From positions 7,068,001 through 7,132,000 of the forward strand of contig NZ_CP107785.1 of the NCBI RefSeq assembly GCF_036345915.1: a stretch of 64,000 nucleotides of DNA. The letters are read 5' to 3'. The DNA comes from Nocardia sp. NBC_00565. GTDB taxonomy: Bacteria > Actinomycetota > Actinomycetes > Mycobacteriales > Mycobacteriaceae. Under the pieces are notes generated by a model that saw only the letters and a list, made by a program, of their open reading frames with translations, did no database searches and was not told the DNA's origin. This document shows, piece after piece, positions 35,448 to 43,581 of this stretch (the stretch's first letter is position 1; every line of letters begins with the position of its first letter). The translations under genes were made by a program, and so were the position numbers.

Positions 35448-37688
35448 TTAGCTGTTCGTGTCGCGGGGCAGTCCGAGGATTCGCTCACCAGCCACGGTCA
35501 ACAGAATCTGCTCGGTTCCCCCTGCAATCGACAAACAGCGCGTGAGCAGGAACTCTTTTACCACCGCCGAGTCCTGCGCACCGGTTGGACCTGCCGTCTC
35601 CACGGCGAATTCGGCAACCGCCTGGCGATGCCGGACGCCGACCAGCTTGCGTACGCTACTCTGCGCTCCCGGATCACCACCCGCCAACATCCGGACCGCA
35701 GCCCGCTGTTCCAGCAATAGTCCAGCGATCGCATCGGCGACGAAGCCGCCGAGCCGATCGTTCAACAGCTCCGCACCAGGCCCGGTGGCGGGCAGTTTGG
35801 CGATGAGCTCCTCGAGCACCGGCCCGATGCCATTGCCGCCCATGGCGACGCGTTCGGTCGACAGGGTCGAGCGGGCGATCTTCCAGCCGTTGTTCAGGGC
35901 GCCGACCACACCGTCGTCGGGCACGAAGACATCGTCGAGGAAGACCTCGCTGAAGCGCGCCTCACCGGTGATCTGCACCAGCGGACGCACCTCGAGTCCC
36001 GCGCTGCGCATATCGACGAGGAAGTAGCTGATGCCGCGGTGCTTCGGGACGTCGGGGTCGGTGCGAGCCAGGCAGATCGCCCAGTTCGCCCGGTCGCCCA
36101 ACGACGTCCACACCTTCTGCCCACGCAATACCCAGCCGCCGTCGACCTTCTTGGCGGTGGTGCGCAGCGCGGCCAGATCCGAACCGGCCTCCGGCTCGCT
36201 GAACAGCTGACACCAGATCACCTCGCCGCGCAGCGTCGGCCACGCGAACTGATCAATTTGGCGCTGAGTGCCGTGCTGCAGCAGGGTCGGGATCGCCCAG
36301 CCGCCGATCGTCAGATCCGGCGACTCCAGCCCGGCGCGGCGCAGCTCTTCCGAAATCACCAGGCCCGTCATGGGATTCGCGCCACGGCCGTACGGCGCGG
36401 GCCAGTGCGGCATGACGAGTCCGGCCTCGACCATGGCATTGCGCTGCTGGTCGACGGGCAACGCCGCGATCGCGGCCACCTCGGTGGCCAGCTCGTTCGC
36501 GCTGCTGTCATCGACATCGACGCCGCCTGTGTTCGATTGGCGGCGCTCACGGGCCCCTCCGTGGTTACGCTCCGCTACCGCTTCCGGGTCCGTCGCTCCC
36601 GCCGCGGAAGCCAAGACGCGATCCGCACCGGTCGTCCGGCGCTGCCCCGCGCGGGTCAACTCGGTGACCCTGGCCCGCCAGTGCGCCGATCCGCCGAGCA
36701 GTTGCCGCAGGGCGGTGGCCCGGCGCAGGTAGAAGTGCGCGTCGTGCTCCCAGGTGAAGCCGATACCGCCGAGCACCTGGATGCAGTCCTTGGCGGTCTC
36801 GACCGCGGCGTCCAGCGAAATCGCGGCGGCGATGGCGGCCGCGATCGGCAGCTCCGCCCCGCCCTCGTCGACAGCCGCGGCGGCATCGGCCGCGACCGAG
36901 CGGATCAGCTCGGCCCGGCACAGCATCCAGGCGCAAATATGTTTGAGCGCTTGGAAGGAGCCGATCTTACGGCCGAATTGCTCACGCACCTTGGCGTATT
37001 CGACCGCGGTCTCCAGACACCAGCCGACCACACCCGCCAGCTCAGCGGAAACCAGCACCGCGAGCAGGTCTTCCACGGCATGCGGCGACTCGAACACCCG
37101 GTCGGCGGGCACCCGCACCTCGGCACAGTGCACGCGCGCCAGCGGCGTACTCGGGTCGGCGGCGGCCAGCGCTTCGATGCGCAGTCCTTCGGCCTCGGGT
37201 CCGATCACGCACCAGCGCAACCCATTCGGCGTCCGCACCGGCAGCAGCACCGAGGTTCCCGACGCCGCGCCGAGCACCGACTCCCAGACACCCGTGAGCG
37301 ACAACTCACCGGATGCCGCCGCTGTGCCGCTACGCTCAGTGCCGCCGTGCCCGACAACGAAGTCGAGCGCCACACCGCACGGCATGTCCTCATCGAGGGC
37401 GCCCGCGGTGACCAGATTCGCCAATGCCGTGGTCAGCACCGGCCCGCCGACCAGGTCGTGCGCCGCCTGCTCGACCAGCACGGCGAGGTCGGCGACCGAT
37501 CCGCCGTGGCCACCGGCCGCCTCGGCGACGGCGACCCGGAATATCCCGAAGTCGGCCAGCGCGGGCCAATAGGCGCGCCAGAAGTCGGCCGGGTCGTCCC
37601 GCATTGTTGCAATTGGACGTACCGATCCGGCCCATCCGTGCATCGACTCCTGACCGGCTTTATGCTCGTCAGTGGTGGCGATGGTCAC
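35448..37688 (-). CDS. fadE34: Fused acyl-CoA dehydrogenase FadE34 (ChsE3)
   Basis: 746 residues with two acyl-CoA dehydrogenase modules, N-terminal (to about 370) and C-terminal (from about 395), joined by a Gly/Ala/Arg/Asp-rich linker (NHGGARERRQSNTGGVDVDD). The C-terminal module has VIWCQLFSEPEAGSDLAALR and WVLRGQKVWTSLGDRANWAI. The mycobacterial ChsE3 oxidises the five-carbon sterol side chain. It diverges from kstR with a perfect KstR palindrome 36 bp upstream of its start. Here it leads the operon that continues into fadE28-ltp2. It is about 35 residues longer than the 711-residue M. tuberculosis protein. Confidence 0.93.
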   Translation of the reverse strand: MTIATTDEHKAGQESMHGWAGSVRPIATMRDDPADFWRAYWPALADFGIFRVAVAEAAGGHGGSVADLAVLVEQAAHDLVGGPVLTTALANLVTAGALDEDMPCGVALDFVVGHGGTERSGTAAASGELSLTGVWESVLGAASGTSVLLPVRTPNGLRWCVIGPEAEGLRIEALAAADPSTPLARVHCAEVRVPADRVFESPHAVEDLLAVLVSAELAGVVGWCLETAVEYAKVREQFGRKIGSFQALKHICAWMLCRAELIRSVAADAAAAVDEGGAELPIAAAIAAAISLDAAVETAKDCIQVLGGIGFTWEHDAHFYLRRATALRQLLGGSAHWRARVTELTRAGQRRTTGADRVLASAAGATDPEAVAERNHGGARERRQSNTGGVDVDDSSANELATEVAAIAALPVDQQRNAMVEAGLVMPHWPAPYGRGANPMTGLVISEELRRAGLESPDLTIGGWAIPTLLQHGTQRQIDQFAWPTLRGEVIWCQLFSEPEAGSDLAALRTTAKKVDGGWVLRGQKVWTSLGDRANWAICLARTDPDVPKHRGISYFLVDMRSAGLEVRPLVQITGEARFSEVFLDDVFVPDDGVVGALNNGWKIARSTLSTERVAMGGNGIGPVLEELIAKLPATGPGAELLNDRLGGFVADAIAGLLLEQRAAVRMLAGGDPGAQSSVRKLVGVRHRQAVAEFAVETAGPTGAQDSAVVKEFLLTRCLSIAGGTEQILLTVAGERILGLPRDTNS

Positions 37689-37723
37689 AGTCCATACCGC
37701 CTTTCCGGCGTGACTCCCACACC

Positions 37724-37737
37724 TAGAACATGTTCTA
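37724..37737. promoter_or_regulatory. Perfect KstR operator between fadE34 and kstR
   Basis: TAGAACATGTTCTA, a complete 14-bp palindrome equal to the KstR consensus. It lies 36 bp upstream of fadE34 and 100 bp upstream of kstR, so it can serve repression of the side-chain operon and autoregulation. Confidence 0.93.
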
Positions 37738-37837
37738 ATATCCTAGCTGGGCGGAAGTCAAGAGACGACCGAGCCCCGTTGCCGGAATGCGCATGCGCAA
37801 CGACGCGCAACGACAGTGCTGGAAAGGACTCTCATCA

Positions 37838-38488
37838 ATGGCCAGTCCCTCCCGATCGCAGCCCGCCGATAACTCGGCGCTGCCTGCCGCGACGGTCACT
37901 ACGCTCAGTGAGGACGAGCTGAGCTCGGCCGCGCAGCGGGAACGGCGTAAGCGAATTCTGGACGCGACGCTCGCACTGGCCTCCAAGGGTGGTTATGACG
38001 CCGTGCAGATGCGCGCGGTGGCCGAACGCGCCGATGTCGCGGTCGGGACGCTCTACCGGTATTTCCCGTCCAAGGTGCATCTGCTCGTCTCCGCGCTGTC
38101 CCGGGAATTCGAGCAGATCGAAGGCAAACGCAGGCCGCTCGCCGGGCAGACGCCGAATGAGCGCATGCATCTGCTGCTGAACCAGATCACCCGGATGATG
38201 CAGCGTGATCCGCTGCTCACCGAGGCGATGACGCGCGCGTTCATGTTCGCCGACGCGTCGGCCGCCGCCGAGGTGGACCGGGTCGGCAAGGTGATGGATC
38301 GCGTCTTTGCCAGAGCCATGAACGACGGCGAACCCACCGAACGCCAGTTGGCGATCGCGCGGGTGATAAGCGATGTGTGGCTGTCGAATCTGGTGGCCTG
38401 GTTGACCCGGCGGGCATCGGCCACCGACGTCGCCGAGCGTCTGGAACTGACCGTGGATCTGCTGCTCGGCGAAAACGGGGGCCGCTAG
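37838..38488 (+). CDS. kstR: TetR-family sterol catabolism repressor KstR
   Basis: 216 residues from the ATG at 37838, which has GGAAAGGA about 9 nt upstream; an earlier in-frame ATG at 37787 lacks one. Helix-turn-helix: KRILDATLALASKGGYDAVQ then VAERADVAVGTLYRYFPSKV. KstR binds TAGAACNNGTTCTA-type sites and is released by sterol-derived CoA thioesters. Position divergent from fadE34 matches Rv3573c-Rv3574. The last codons GGC CGC TAG run into the first unit of the repeat array at 38482, so the stop codon is supplied by that repeat. Confidence 0.95.
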   Translation: MASPSRSQPADNSALPAATVTTLSEDELSSAAQRERRKRILDATLALASKGGYDAVQMRAVAERADVAVGTLYRYFPSKVHLLVSALSREFEQIEGKRRPLAGQTPNERMHLLLNQITRMMQRDPLLTEAMTRAFMFADASAAAEVDRVGKVMDRVFARAMNDGEPTERQLAIARVISDVWLSNLVAWLTRRASATDVAERLELTVDLLLGENGGR

Positions 38489-38659
38489 CGACTGCTTGCA
38501 GGTCGCTCGAAAGGGTCAGCCGCTAGCGACTGCTTGCAGGTCGCTCGAAAAGGTCAGCCGCTAGCGACTGCTCGCAGGTCGCTCGAAAAGGTCAGCCGCT
38601 AGCGACTGCTCGCAGGTCGCTCGAAAGGGTCAGCCGCTAGCGGATCGCTCGAAAAGGGG
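38482..38659. repeat. Head-to-tail array of the dispersed repeat
   Basis: Four 38-bp units start at 38482, 38520, 38558 and 38596, each CCGCTAGCGACTGC(T/C)TGC-like, then AGGTCGCTCGAAA and a short GGTCAG joint. A fifth, internally deleted unit follows (38634-38659), then a further GGCCGCTAGC. Each unit can fold as GCGAC(C)TGC / GCAGTCGC. There are no unique spacers. The first unit overlaps the kstR stop. Confidence 0.93.
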
Positions 38660-38918
38660 CGGCCGCTAGCTCATGCCCGGCGAATCGGCCGGGCGGACCG
38701 ACCGGTCCTGTGGCGCAGTGTGACTCGAATCGGCGAACGTGAGTCCGCACACGCTCGACGTTGGGTAAAAACCCGTCAGCTGGGCAGATCCAGTACAGCA
38801 CCGGTATACGCATGCGCAATCATGCGCACGCATAGCGGCGCGCTTCGGTGCGGCAAATTCAACACAGTATTGTCACGCGTGCCCCGGAAAAAACTCCTCC
38901 GATCACTAGGTTGGATGC
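38660..38918. other. Gene-free region between the repeat array and the otsB fusion gene
   Basis: 259 bp with no convincing reading frame. It contains CATGCCCGGCGAATCGGCCGGGC-type short inverted sequence near 38672-38695 and AT-richer stretches before 38919, where the promoter of the trehalose phosphatase/GH15 gene must lie. No named regulatory site is recognised. Confidence 0.5.
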
Positions 38919-41489
38919 GTGAGCGCACAGGATCTGCCACTGGAACTTCGCCGTGCATTGTCGACGGTCGCGCGCGTGCCACGGCTTTTAGTCGCATCGG
39001 ACTACGACGGGACGATCGCGCCCATCGTTTCCGACCCGGCGAAGGCCTTTCCGCACCGGGAATCGGTCAGCGCGCTACGAGCGCTCGCCGGTCTCACCGG
39101 AACGACCGCCGCCGTGATATCCGGCCGTGCACTGCGAGATCTCGCGGCATTGTCGCGACTTCCCGTCGAAGTGCAACTGATCGGTAGTCACGGCTCGGAA
39201 TTCGATGTCGGCTTCGTACACGCCATCGACAACGACGCCAAACAACTCCTGACCGAAGTGCAGACGAGTCTGTCGCAGATCGCCGCGGAGAATCCCGGTG
39301 CCACCGTCGAGATCAAACCGGCCAGCGTCGCGCTGCACGTCCGCAATGCGAGTCCGGAGATCGGGCTGCGCGCGATGAAGGCGGTCCGACAGGGCCCGGC
39401 CTGCTGGGTCGGCGTGCAGGTGACCGAGGGCAAGTCGGTCATCGAGCTGGCGGTGATCCAGACGGATAAGGGCGTCGCACTCGATACCGTCCGGCATCAG
39501 GAGGGCGCGTCGGCCGCGGTGTTCTTCGGCGACGACGTCACCGATGAGAAGGCCTTCCGCATGCTCTCGGGCCCCGATCTCGGCATCAAGGTCGGCGAGG
39601 GCGAGAGCCTGGCCAAGTACCGGGTGGACAGCACCGAGGCGGTCTCCTGGGCACTGGCCTACCTGCTCGAGGAGCGGCGCACCTGGCTGGCCGGGGCAAG
39701 CGCACCGCGCATCGAACGGCTGAGCATGCTGGCCAGTCCGCGTTCGGTGGCGTTGCTCACACCCGATGCGACCGTCACCTGGTTCTGCCATCCGGAACCG
39801 GATTCGGCGGCGGTCTTCGCGCATCTGCTCGGCGGACCGCAGGCGGGCCACTTCACCATCGAACCGGAACGTCCGGGACTGCCGCTCTCGCAGCGCTATA
39901 TCGACGGCACCATGACCGTCGAAACCCGTTGGGCCAAGCTGCAAGTGGTGGACTACCTGCCGCACGACGTGGCGCCGACCAGGACCGATCTGACCCGGGT
40001 GATCACCGGCGACGCGAAGGCCGTCGTAACCTTCGCGCCCCGACCGGAATTCGGCCAGGTGCCGGTGAGCATCGAATGCGAGCCGACCGGCCTGCGCGTG
40101 CTCGGCACCAACGATCCGATGGTGCTGCGCTCCCCCGGTGTCGAATGGCAGATCCAGTCCGACGGTATGCACAGTTCTGCACGCGCCGTCGTCGATCCGT
40201 CGCTCGGCCCGATCGTGCTGGAGATGCGCTGCGGGACACAGGATCTCGCTCCGGCCATGAGCAGTGAGCCGGAACGGCGCAGGGATGCCGAGGATTACTG
40301 GTCCAAGTGGGCGGCCAAACTGCAACTGCCGCAGCTGAAACCGGATCTGATGAAGCGTTCCGCGCTCACCCTGCGCGGCCTGGTGCACGCGCCGTCGGGT
40401 TCGATCCTGGCCGCCGCCACCACCTCGCTGCCGGAGGATATCGGCGGCGTGCGCAACTGGGATTACCGCTACTGCTGGCTGCGCGATGCCTCATTGACCG
40501 CGCAGGCGCTGGTCTCGCTGGGCTCGCTGACCGAGGCCGAGGAATTCCTCGGCTGGGTGCACCGCGTCCTGGAGACGCTGCCCGGCCCGGAGCGCCTGCA
40601 CCCGCTGTACACGCTCTACGGCGAGACGCTGCCGCCCGAGGCGTCCATCGATCAGCTGCCCGGTTACGCCGGATCGCGCCCGGTCCGCGTCGGCAACGCC
40701 GCGAATATGCAAGTGCAGCTGGATGTTTTCGGTCCGATCGTCGATCTCATCGCATCGCTGGCCCACGGCCGCGAGGTGAAGGGGCTGACCGATCCGGCCA
40801 AGGCCCTGCCCGATGCCGACTGGGAACTGGTGCACGCCATGGTTTCCGCGGTGCAGCGGCGTTGGCAGGAACCCGACCACGGCATCTGGGAGATCCGCGG
40901 CAACCCGCGCCATCACGTGTACTCGAAGGTGATGGGCTGGCTGACCGTGCACCGCGCGATCACCTTGGCGCAGCGGTTCGAGCGTCAGATCGATCCGGCC
41001 TGGAGCACGTTGCGCGACACCATCGCCGACGAGGTCAAGACCAAGGGCTGGAATGAAGAGGTCCAGTCCTACACCGCCGCCTACGATGGCACCGATCTCG
41101 ACGCGGCCACCTTGCACATCGGTCTCAGCGGCCTGATCGAACCGTCGGACCCGCGCTTCGCGGCAACGGTGGTGGCTACCGAGGCGGAGTTGCGCAGTGG
41201 TTCGACCGTGTACCGGTACCACCACGACGACGGCCTGCCCGGCGGCGAGGGCGGCTTCCACCTGTGCGCGGCCTGGCTGGTCGAGGCGTATCTGCTGATC
41301 GGGAAGCGTTCGGATGCCGAGGCGCTGTTCGCTCAGCTGGTCGATGTGGCCGGGCCGACCGGGCTGCTCAGCGAGGAGTACGACCCGGTCGCCGAACGCT
41401 CGCTCGGCAATCATCCACAGGCCTACAGCCACCTCGGCCTGCTGCGTTGTGCACAGCTGTTGGGTAAGCCGGTGGAGGCGCTGGTCTGA
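38919..41489 (+). CDS. otsB: Trehalose-6-phosphate phosphatase fused to a GH15 glycosidase
   Basis: 856 residues, GTG start. The N-terminal HAD domain (about 1-250) has the nucleophile motif SDYDGTIAPI, ISGRALRDLAAL, GSHGSEFD and the metal motif FFGDDVTDEKAF, as in OtsB. The C-terminal domain (about 265-856) is a GH15 glucoamylase/trehalase fold: NWDYRYCWLRDAS, HVYSKVMGWLTVHRAI and LLSEEYDP. Mycobacterial GH15 trehalases have this type of C-terminal part. The fusion could dephosphorylate trehalose-6-phosphate and hydrolyse trehalose or a related glucoside. M. tuberculosis OtsB1 is also a fusion, but with a GH65-like domain. Confidence 0.87.
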   Translation: MSAQDLPLELRRALSTVARVPRLLVASDYDGTIAPIVSDPAKAFPHRESVSALRALAGLTGTTAAVISGRALRDLAALSRLPVEVQLIGSHGSEFDVGFVHAIDNDAKQLLTEVQTSLSQIAAENPGATVEIKPASVALHVRNASPEIGLRAMKAVRQGPACWVGVQVTEGKSVIELAVIQTDKGVALDTVRHQEGASAAVFFGDDVTDEKAFRMLSGPDLGIKVGEGESLAKYRVDSTEAVSWALAYLLEERRTWLAGASAPRIERLSMLASPRSVALLTPDATVTWFCHPEPDSAAVFAHLLGGPQAGHFTIEPERPGLPLSQRYIDGTMTVETRWAKLQVVDYLPHDVAPTRTDLTRVITGDAKAVVTFAPRPEFGQVPVSIECEPTGLRVLGTNDPMVLRSPGVEWQIQSDGMHSSARAVVDPSLGPIVLEMRCGTQDLAPAMSSEPERRRDAEDYWSKWAAKLQLPQLKPDLMKRSALTLRGLVHAPSGSILAAATTSLPEDIGGVRNWDYRYCWLRDASLTAQALVSLGSLTEAEEFLGWVHRVLETLPGPERLHPLYTLYGETLPPEASIDQLPGYAGSRPVRVGNAANMQVQLDVFGPIVDLIASLAHGREVKGLTDPAKALPDADWELVHAMVSAVQRRWQEPDHGIWEIRGNPRHHVYSKVMGWLTVHRAITLAQRFERQIDPAWSTLRDTIADEVKTKGWNEEVQSYTAAYDGTDLDAATLHIGLSGLIEPSDPRFAATVVATEAELRSGSTVYRYHHDDGLPGGEGGFHLCAAWLVEAYLLIGKRSDAEALFAQLVDVAGPTGLLSEEYDPVAERSLGNHPQAYSHLGLLRCAQLLGKPVEALV

Positions 41490-41518
41490 TCCATCGCAGA
41501 TCTGATCCACGCAGATTT

Positions 41519-41552
41519 CCGGGCCCGCGAACCGATCGGTTCGCGGGCCCGG
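41519..41552. terminator. Perfect-palindrome terminator after the otsB fusion
   Basis: A 34-bp perfect palindrome, with left arm CCGGGCCCGCGAACCGA and the right arm its exact complement. It lies 30 bp after the stop at 41489. Confidence 0.9.
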
Positions 41553-41647
41553 CTGTATCCGGACCTCGGCCGCGGCCGCCACGCCCGACCCCGGGGTGAC
41601 GAAGCGAACACCGACTCGTGCTCGGCGGGGTCTCCTGTTAGGGTCTA

Positions 41648-41666
41648 AATGGTAACGATTTCCATT
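41648..41666. promoter_or_regulatory. Candidate Zur box before the zinc transporter
   Basis: AATGGTAACGATTTCCATT, a palindromic AT-rich sequence in a GC-rich region, resembles actinobacterial Zur sites (ATGATAATCATTTTCA type). It lies 48 bp upstream of the metal-binding lipoprotein gene, fitting zinc-dependent repression of the operon. Confidence 0.65.
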
Positions 41667-41713
41667 ATGATCTAGAGCACTCCAGATCTGAGCACTCGCA
41701 GGAGCACCCCCGC

Positions 41714-42595
41714 GTGAGAACACGAATTGCCATCAGATTCGCCGGTATCGCCGTGGGGGTGGCCACCGCTGTGACCCTCACCGCATGTGGCAGCTCGAAC
41801 GACTCCGGTAAGCCGAACGTCGTCGCCTCCACCAACGTCTGGGGAGATATCGCCACGACCATCGCGGGACCGGATGCCTCGGTGACCTCGCTGATCACCG
41901 ATCCGGCCGCCGACCCGCATTCGCACGAGACCTCGGCCGTGGAGTCCGCGAAGATCAGCGACGCGGACCTCATCGTCTACAACGGCGGTGGCTACGACGA
42001 GTTCATCGAGAAGGCCATCCAGGGCAAGGACAGGCAAACCGTCGACGCGTTCGAATCCCGTACCGACAAGAGCGACGAGAACGAGCACGTCTTCTACGAC
42101 ATGGGCACCGTGAGCACGGTCGCCGACAAGATCGCCGCGGCGCTCGGCGAGATCGACTCCGCGCACGCCTCGGCCTACACCGAGCGCGCGGCGGCCTTCA
42201 AGGGCCGGCTCGCCGCGATCACCACCATCGCCACCAAGATCGGCGCCGAGCACCCGAAGACACCGGTGCTACAGACCGAACCGCTCGCGCACTACCTGCT
42301 CGTCGCCGCCGGAACCCAGGATCTGACCCCGCACGAGTTCCAGGAAGCGATCGAACAGGAGACCGATCCGGCGCCCGCCGCCGTCGCGGCCACCCAGGAT
42401 CTACTCACCGGTAAGAAGGTCCGCGTCCTCGTCTACAACATCCAGACCGAGGACAAGATCACGAAGGATCTGCGGTCGATCGCGCAGTCCAACGGCCTAC
42501 CCATCGTCGAGGTGACGGAAACCCTGCCCGCGGGTGTGGATTACATTCAGTGGCAGACCGAGAACGCCAAGGCGCTCGCCGCGGCGCTGGCTTGA
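41714..42595 (+). CDS. znuA: Zinc/manganese ABC transporter substrate-binding lipoprotein
   Basis: 293 residues, GTG start. Signal peptide with lipobox LTAC (Cys25). The cluster A-I fold shows VVASTNVWGDIATTIAG, the metal-ligand region DPAADPHSHETSAVESAKI, DADLIVYNGGGYDEFIE, PVLQTEPLAHYL and VRVLVYNIQTED. It lacks the long His-rich loop of Gram-negative ZnuA. With the ABC ATPase and permease genes that follow it makes a complete importer. Zinc is favoured over manganese because of the Zur-like box. Confidence 0.88.
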   Translation: MRTRIAIRFAGIAVGVATAVTLTACGSSNDSGKPNVVASTNVWGDIATTIAGPDASVTSLITDPAADPHSHETSAVESAKISDADLIVYNGGGYDEFIEKAIQGKDRQTVDAFESRTDKSDENEHVFYDMGTVSTVADKIAAALGEIDSAHASAYTERAAAFKGRLAAITTIATKIGAEHPKTPVLQTEPLAHYLLVAAGTQDLTPHEFQEAIEQETDPAPAAVAATQDLLTGKKVRVLVYNIQTEDKITKDLRSIAQSNGLPIVEVTETLPAGVDYIQWQTENAKALAAALA

Positions 42596-42603
42596 ACCGA
42601 AAT

Positions 42604-42660
42604 ATGAGAGCATCGCGCAGCGATTCGATGAGGGGTGGTGGCCGGGTGGCGGGTGGGCCC
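42604..42660. repeat. Copy B of the GGGGTGG-rich repeat before znuC
   Basis: The sequence CGATGAGGGGTGGTGGCCGG then GTGGCGGGTGGGCCC resembles 35396-35445. It lies between the znuA stop (42595) and the chosen znuC start (42661) and makes the true znuC start uncertain, since in-frame ATGs occur inside it. Confidence 0.6.
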
Positions 42661-43581
42661 ATGGGAGCTCCACTGACCGAACAGACCGAACGGGTGCAGG
42701 CGCGGTCGGTGGAGCCCGAATCCGGCGCTGCCGTCGTCCGCCTCGATGCCGCCCGACTGTCGTTCGGCGATCGCACGCTGTGGCAGGGTCTCGACCTCGA
42801 GGTGGCACCCGGCGAATTCGTCGCGGTGCTCGGACCGAACGGATCCGGTAAGACGTCACTGCTCAAGGTGCTGCTCGGCCAGCTCGGACTCAGCGCCGGC
42901 ACCGCCGAGGTCGCGGGCGGTCCGGCTCGCGCGGGCAATCCCGCCATCGGCTATGTGCCGCAACAGAAGACGATCGACGCCGGGGTCCAACTGCGCGGCG
43001 TCGACCTCGTCGGACTCGGCGTCGACGGACACCGCTGGGGCCTCGGGCTGCGCCGCCACGCCGAGCGCAAGCGCAAGGTCGAGGCCGCCATCGCCGATGT
43101 GGGCGCGGAGAAATTCGCTTATGCGCCATTGGAATCCATGTCCGGAGGCGAACAGCAGCGGCTTCGGGTCGCGCAGGCGCTGGTCGGTGATCCCGGGGTG
43201 CTGCTCTGCGATGAACCGCTGCTCAGCCTGGATCTGGCCAATCAGCGGTTGGTCTCGGAGCTGATCGATCGGCGCAGGCGAACCCACGGCACCGCAGTGC
43301 TTTTCGTGACACACGAGATCAATCCGATTCTGCCGCTGGTGGATCGGGTGCTATATCTGGTCGAGGGGAAGTTCCGGATCGGCACGCCCGATGAGGTGAT
43401 GACCTCGGCGGTGCTCTCGGAGCTGTATCAGACCGAGGTCGATGTGCTGCGGGTGCGCGGCAGGTTGGTGGTCGTCGGGACGGGCGACACCATGGACGCG
43501 CTCGGCACCGCGGGTGCCCAACACTGCCACGGCGCGACGCTTTCCGATGAGGTGCCCGAGTCGAGTGGAGTTCGTTCGTGA
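42661..43581 (+). CDS. znuC: Metal ABC transporter ATP-binding protein
   Basis: 306 residues from the ATG at 42661; ATGs at 42604 and 42628 inside the repeat are alternatives. Walker A GPNGSGKTSLL, signature LESMSGGEQQRLRVAQAL, Walker B GVLLCDEPLLSLD and the switch His in VLFVTHEIN are all present. The C-terminal extension of about 60 residues ends with a His/Cys pair (AQHCHGATLSDE) that could bind metal. It is coupled to znuB, whose GTG overlaps its stop region. Confidence 0.9.
   Translation: MGAPLTEQTERVQARSVEPESGAAVVRLDAARLSFGDRTLWQGLDLEVAPGEFVAVLGPNGSGKTSLLKVLLGQLGLSAGTAEVAGGPARAGNPAIGYVPQQKTIDAGVQLRGVDLVGLGVDGHRWGLGLRRHAERKRKVEAAIADVGAEKFAYAPLESMSGGEQQRLRVAQALVGDPGVLLCDEPLLSLDLANQRLVSELIDRRRRTHGTAVLFVTHEINPILPLVDRVLYLVEGKFRIGTPDEVMTSAVLSELYQTEVDVLRVRGRLVVVGTGDTMDALGTAGAQHCHGATLSDEVPESSGVRS

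Noticed and set aside
36039..37922. 627-residue plus-strand frame opposite fadE34
   Set aside because: A shadow of fadE34 with His/Arg/Gln-rich sequence; fadE34 has both dehydrogenase modules intact.
38482..38659. CRISPR array
   Set aside because: The units are contiguous 38-bp repeats with no unique spacers, and no cas genes are in the window.
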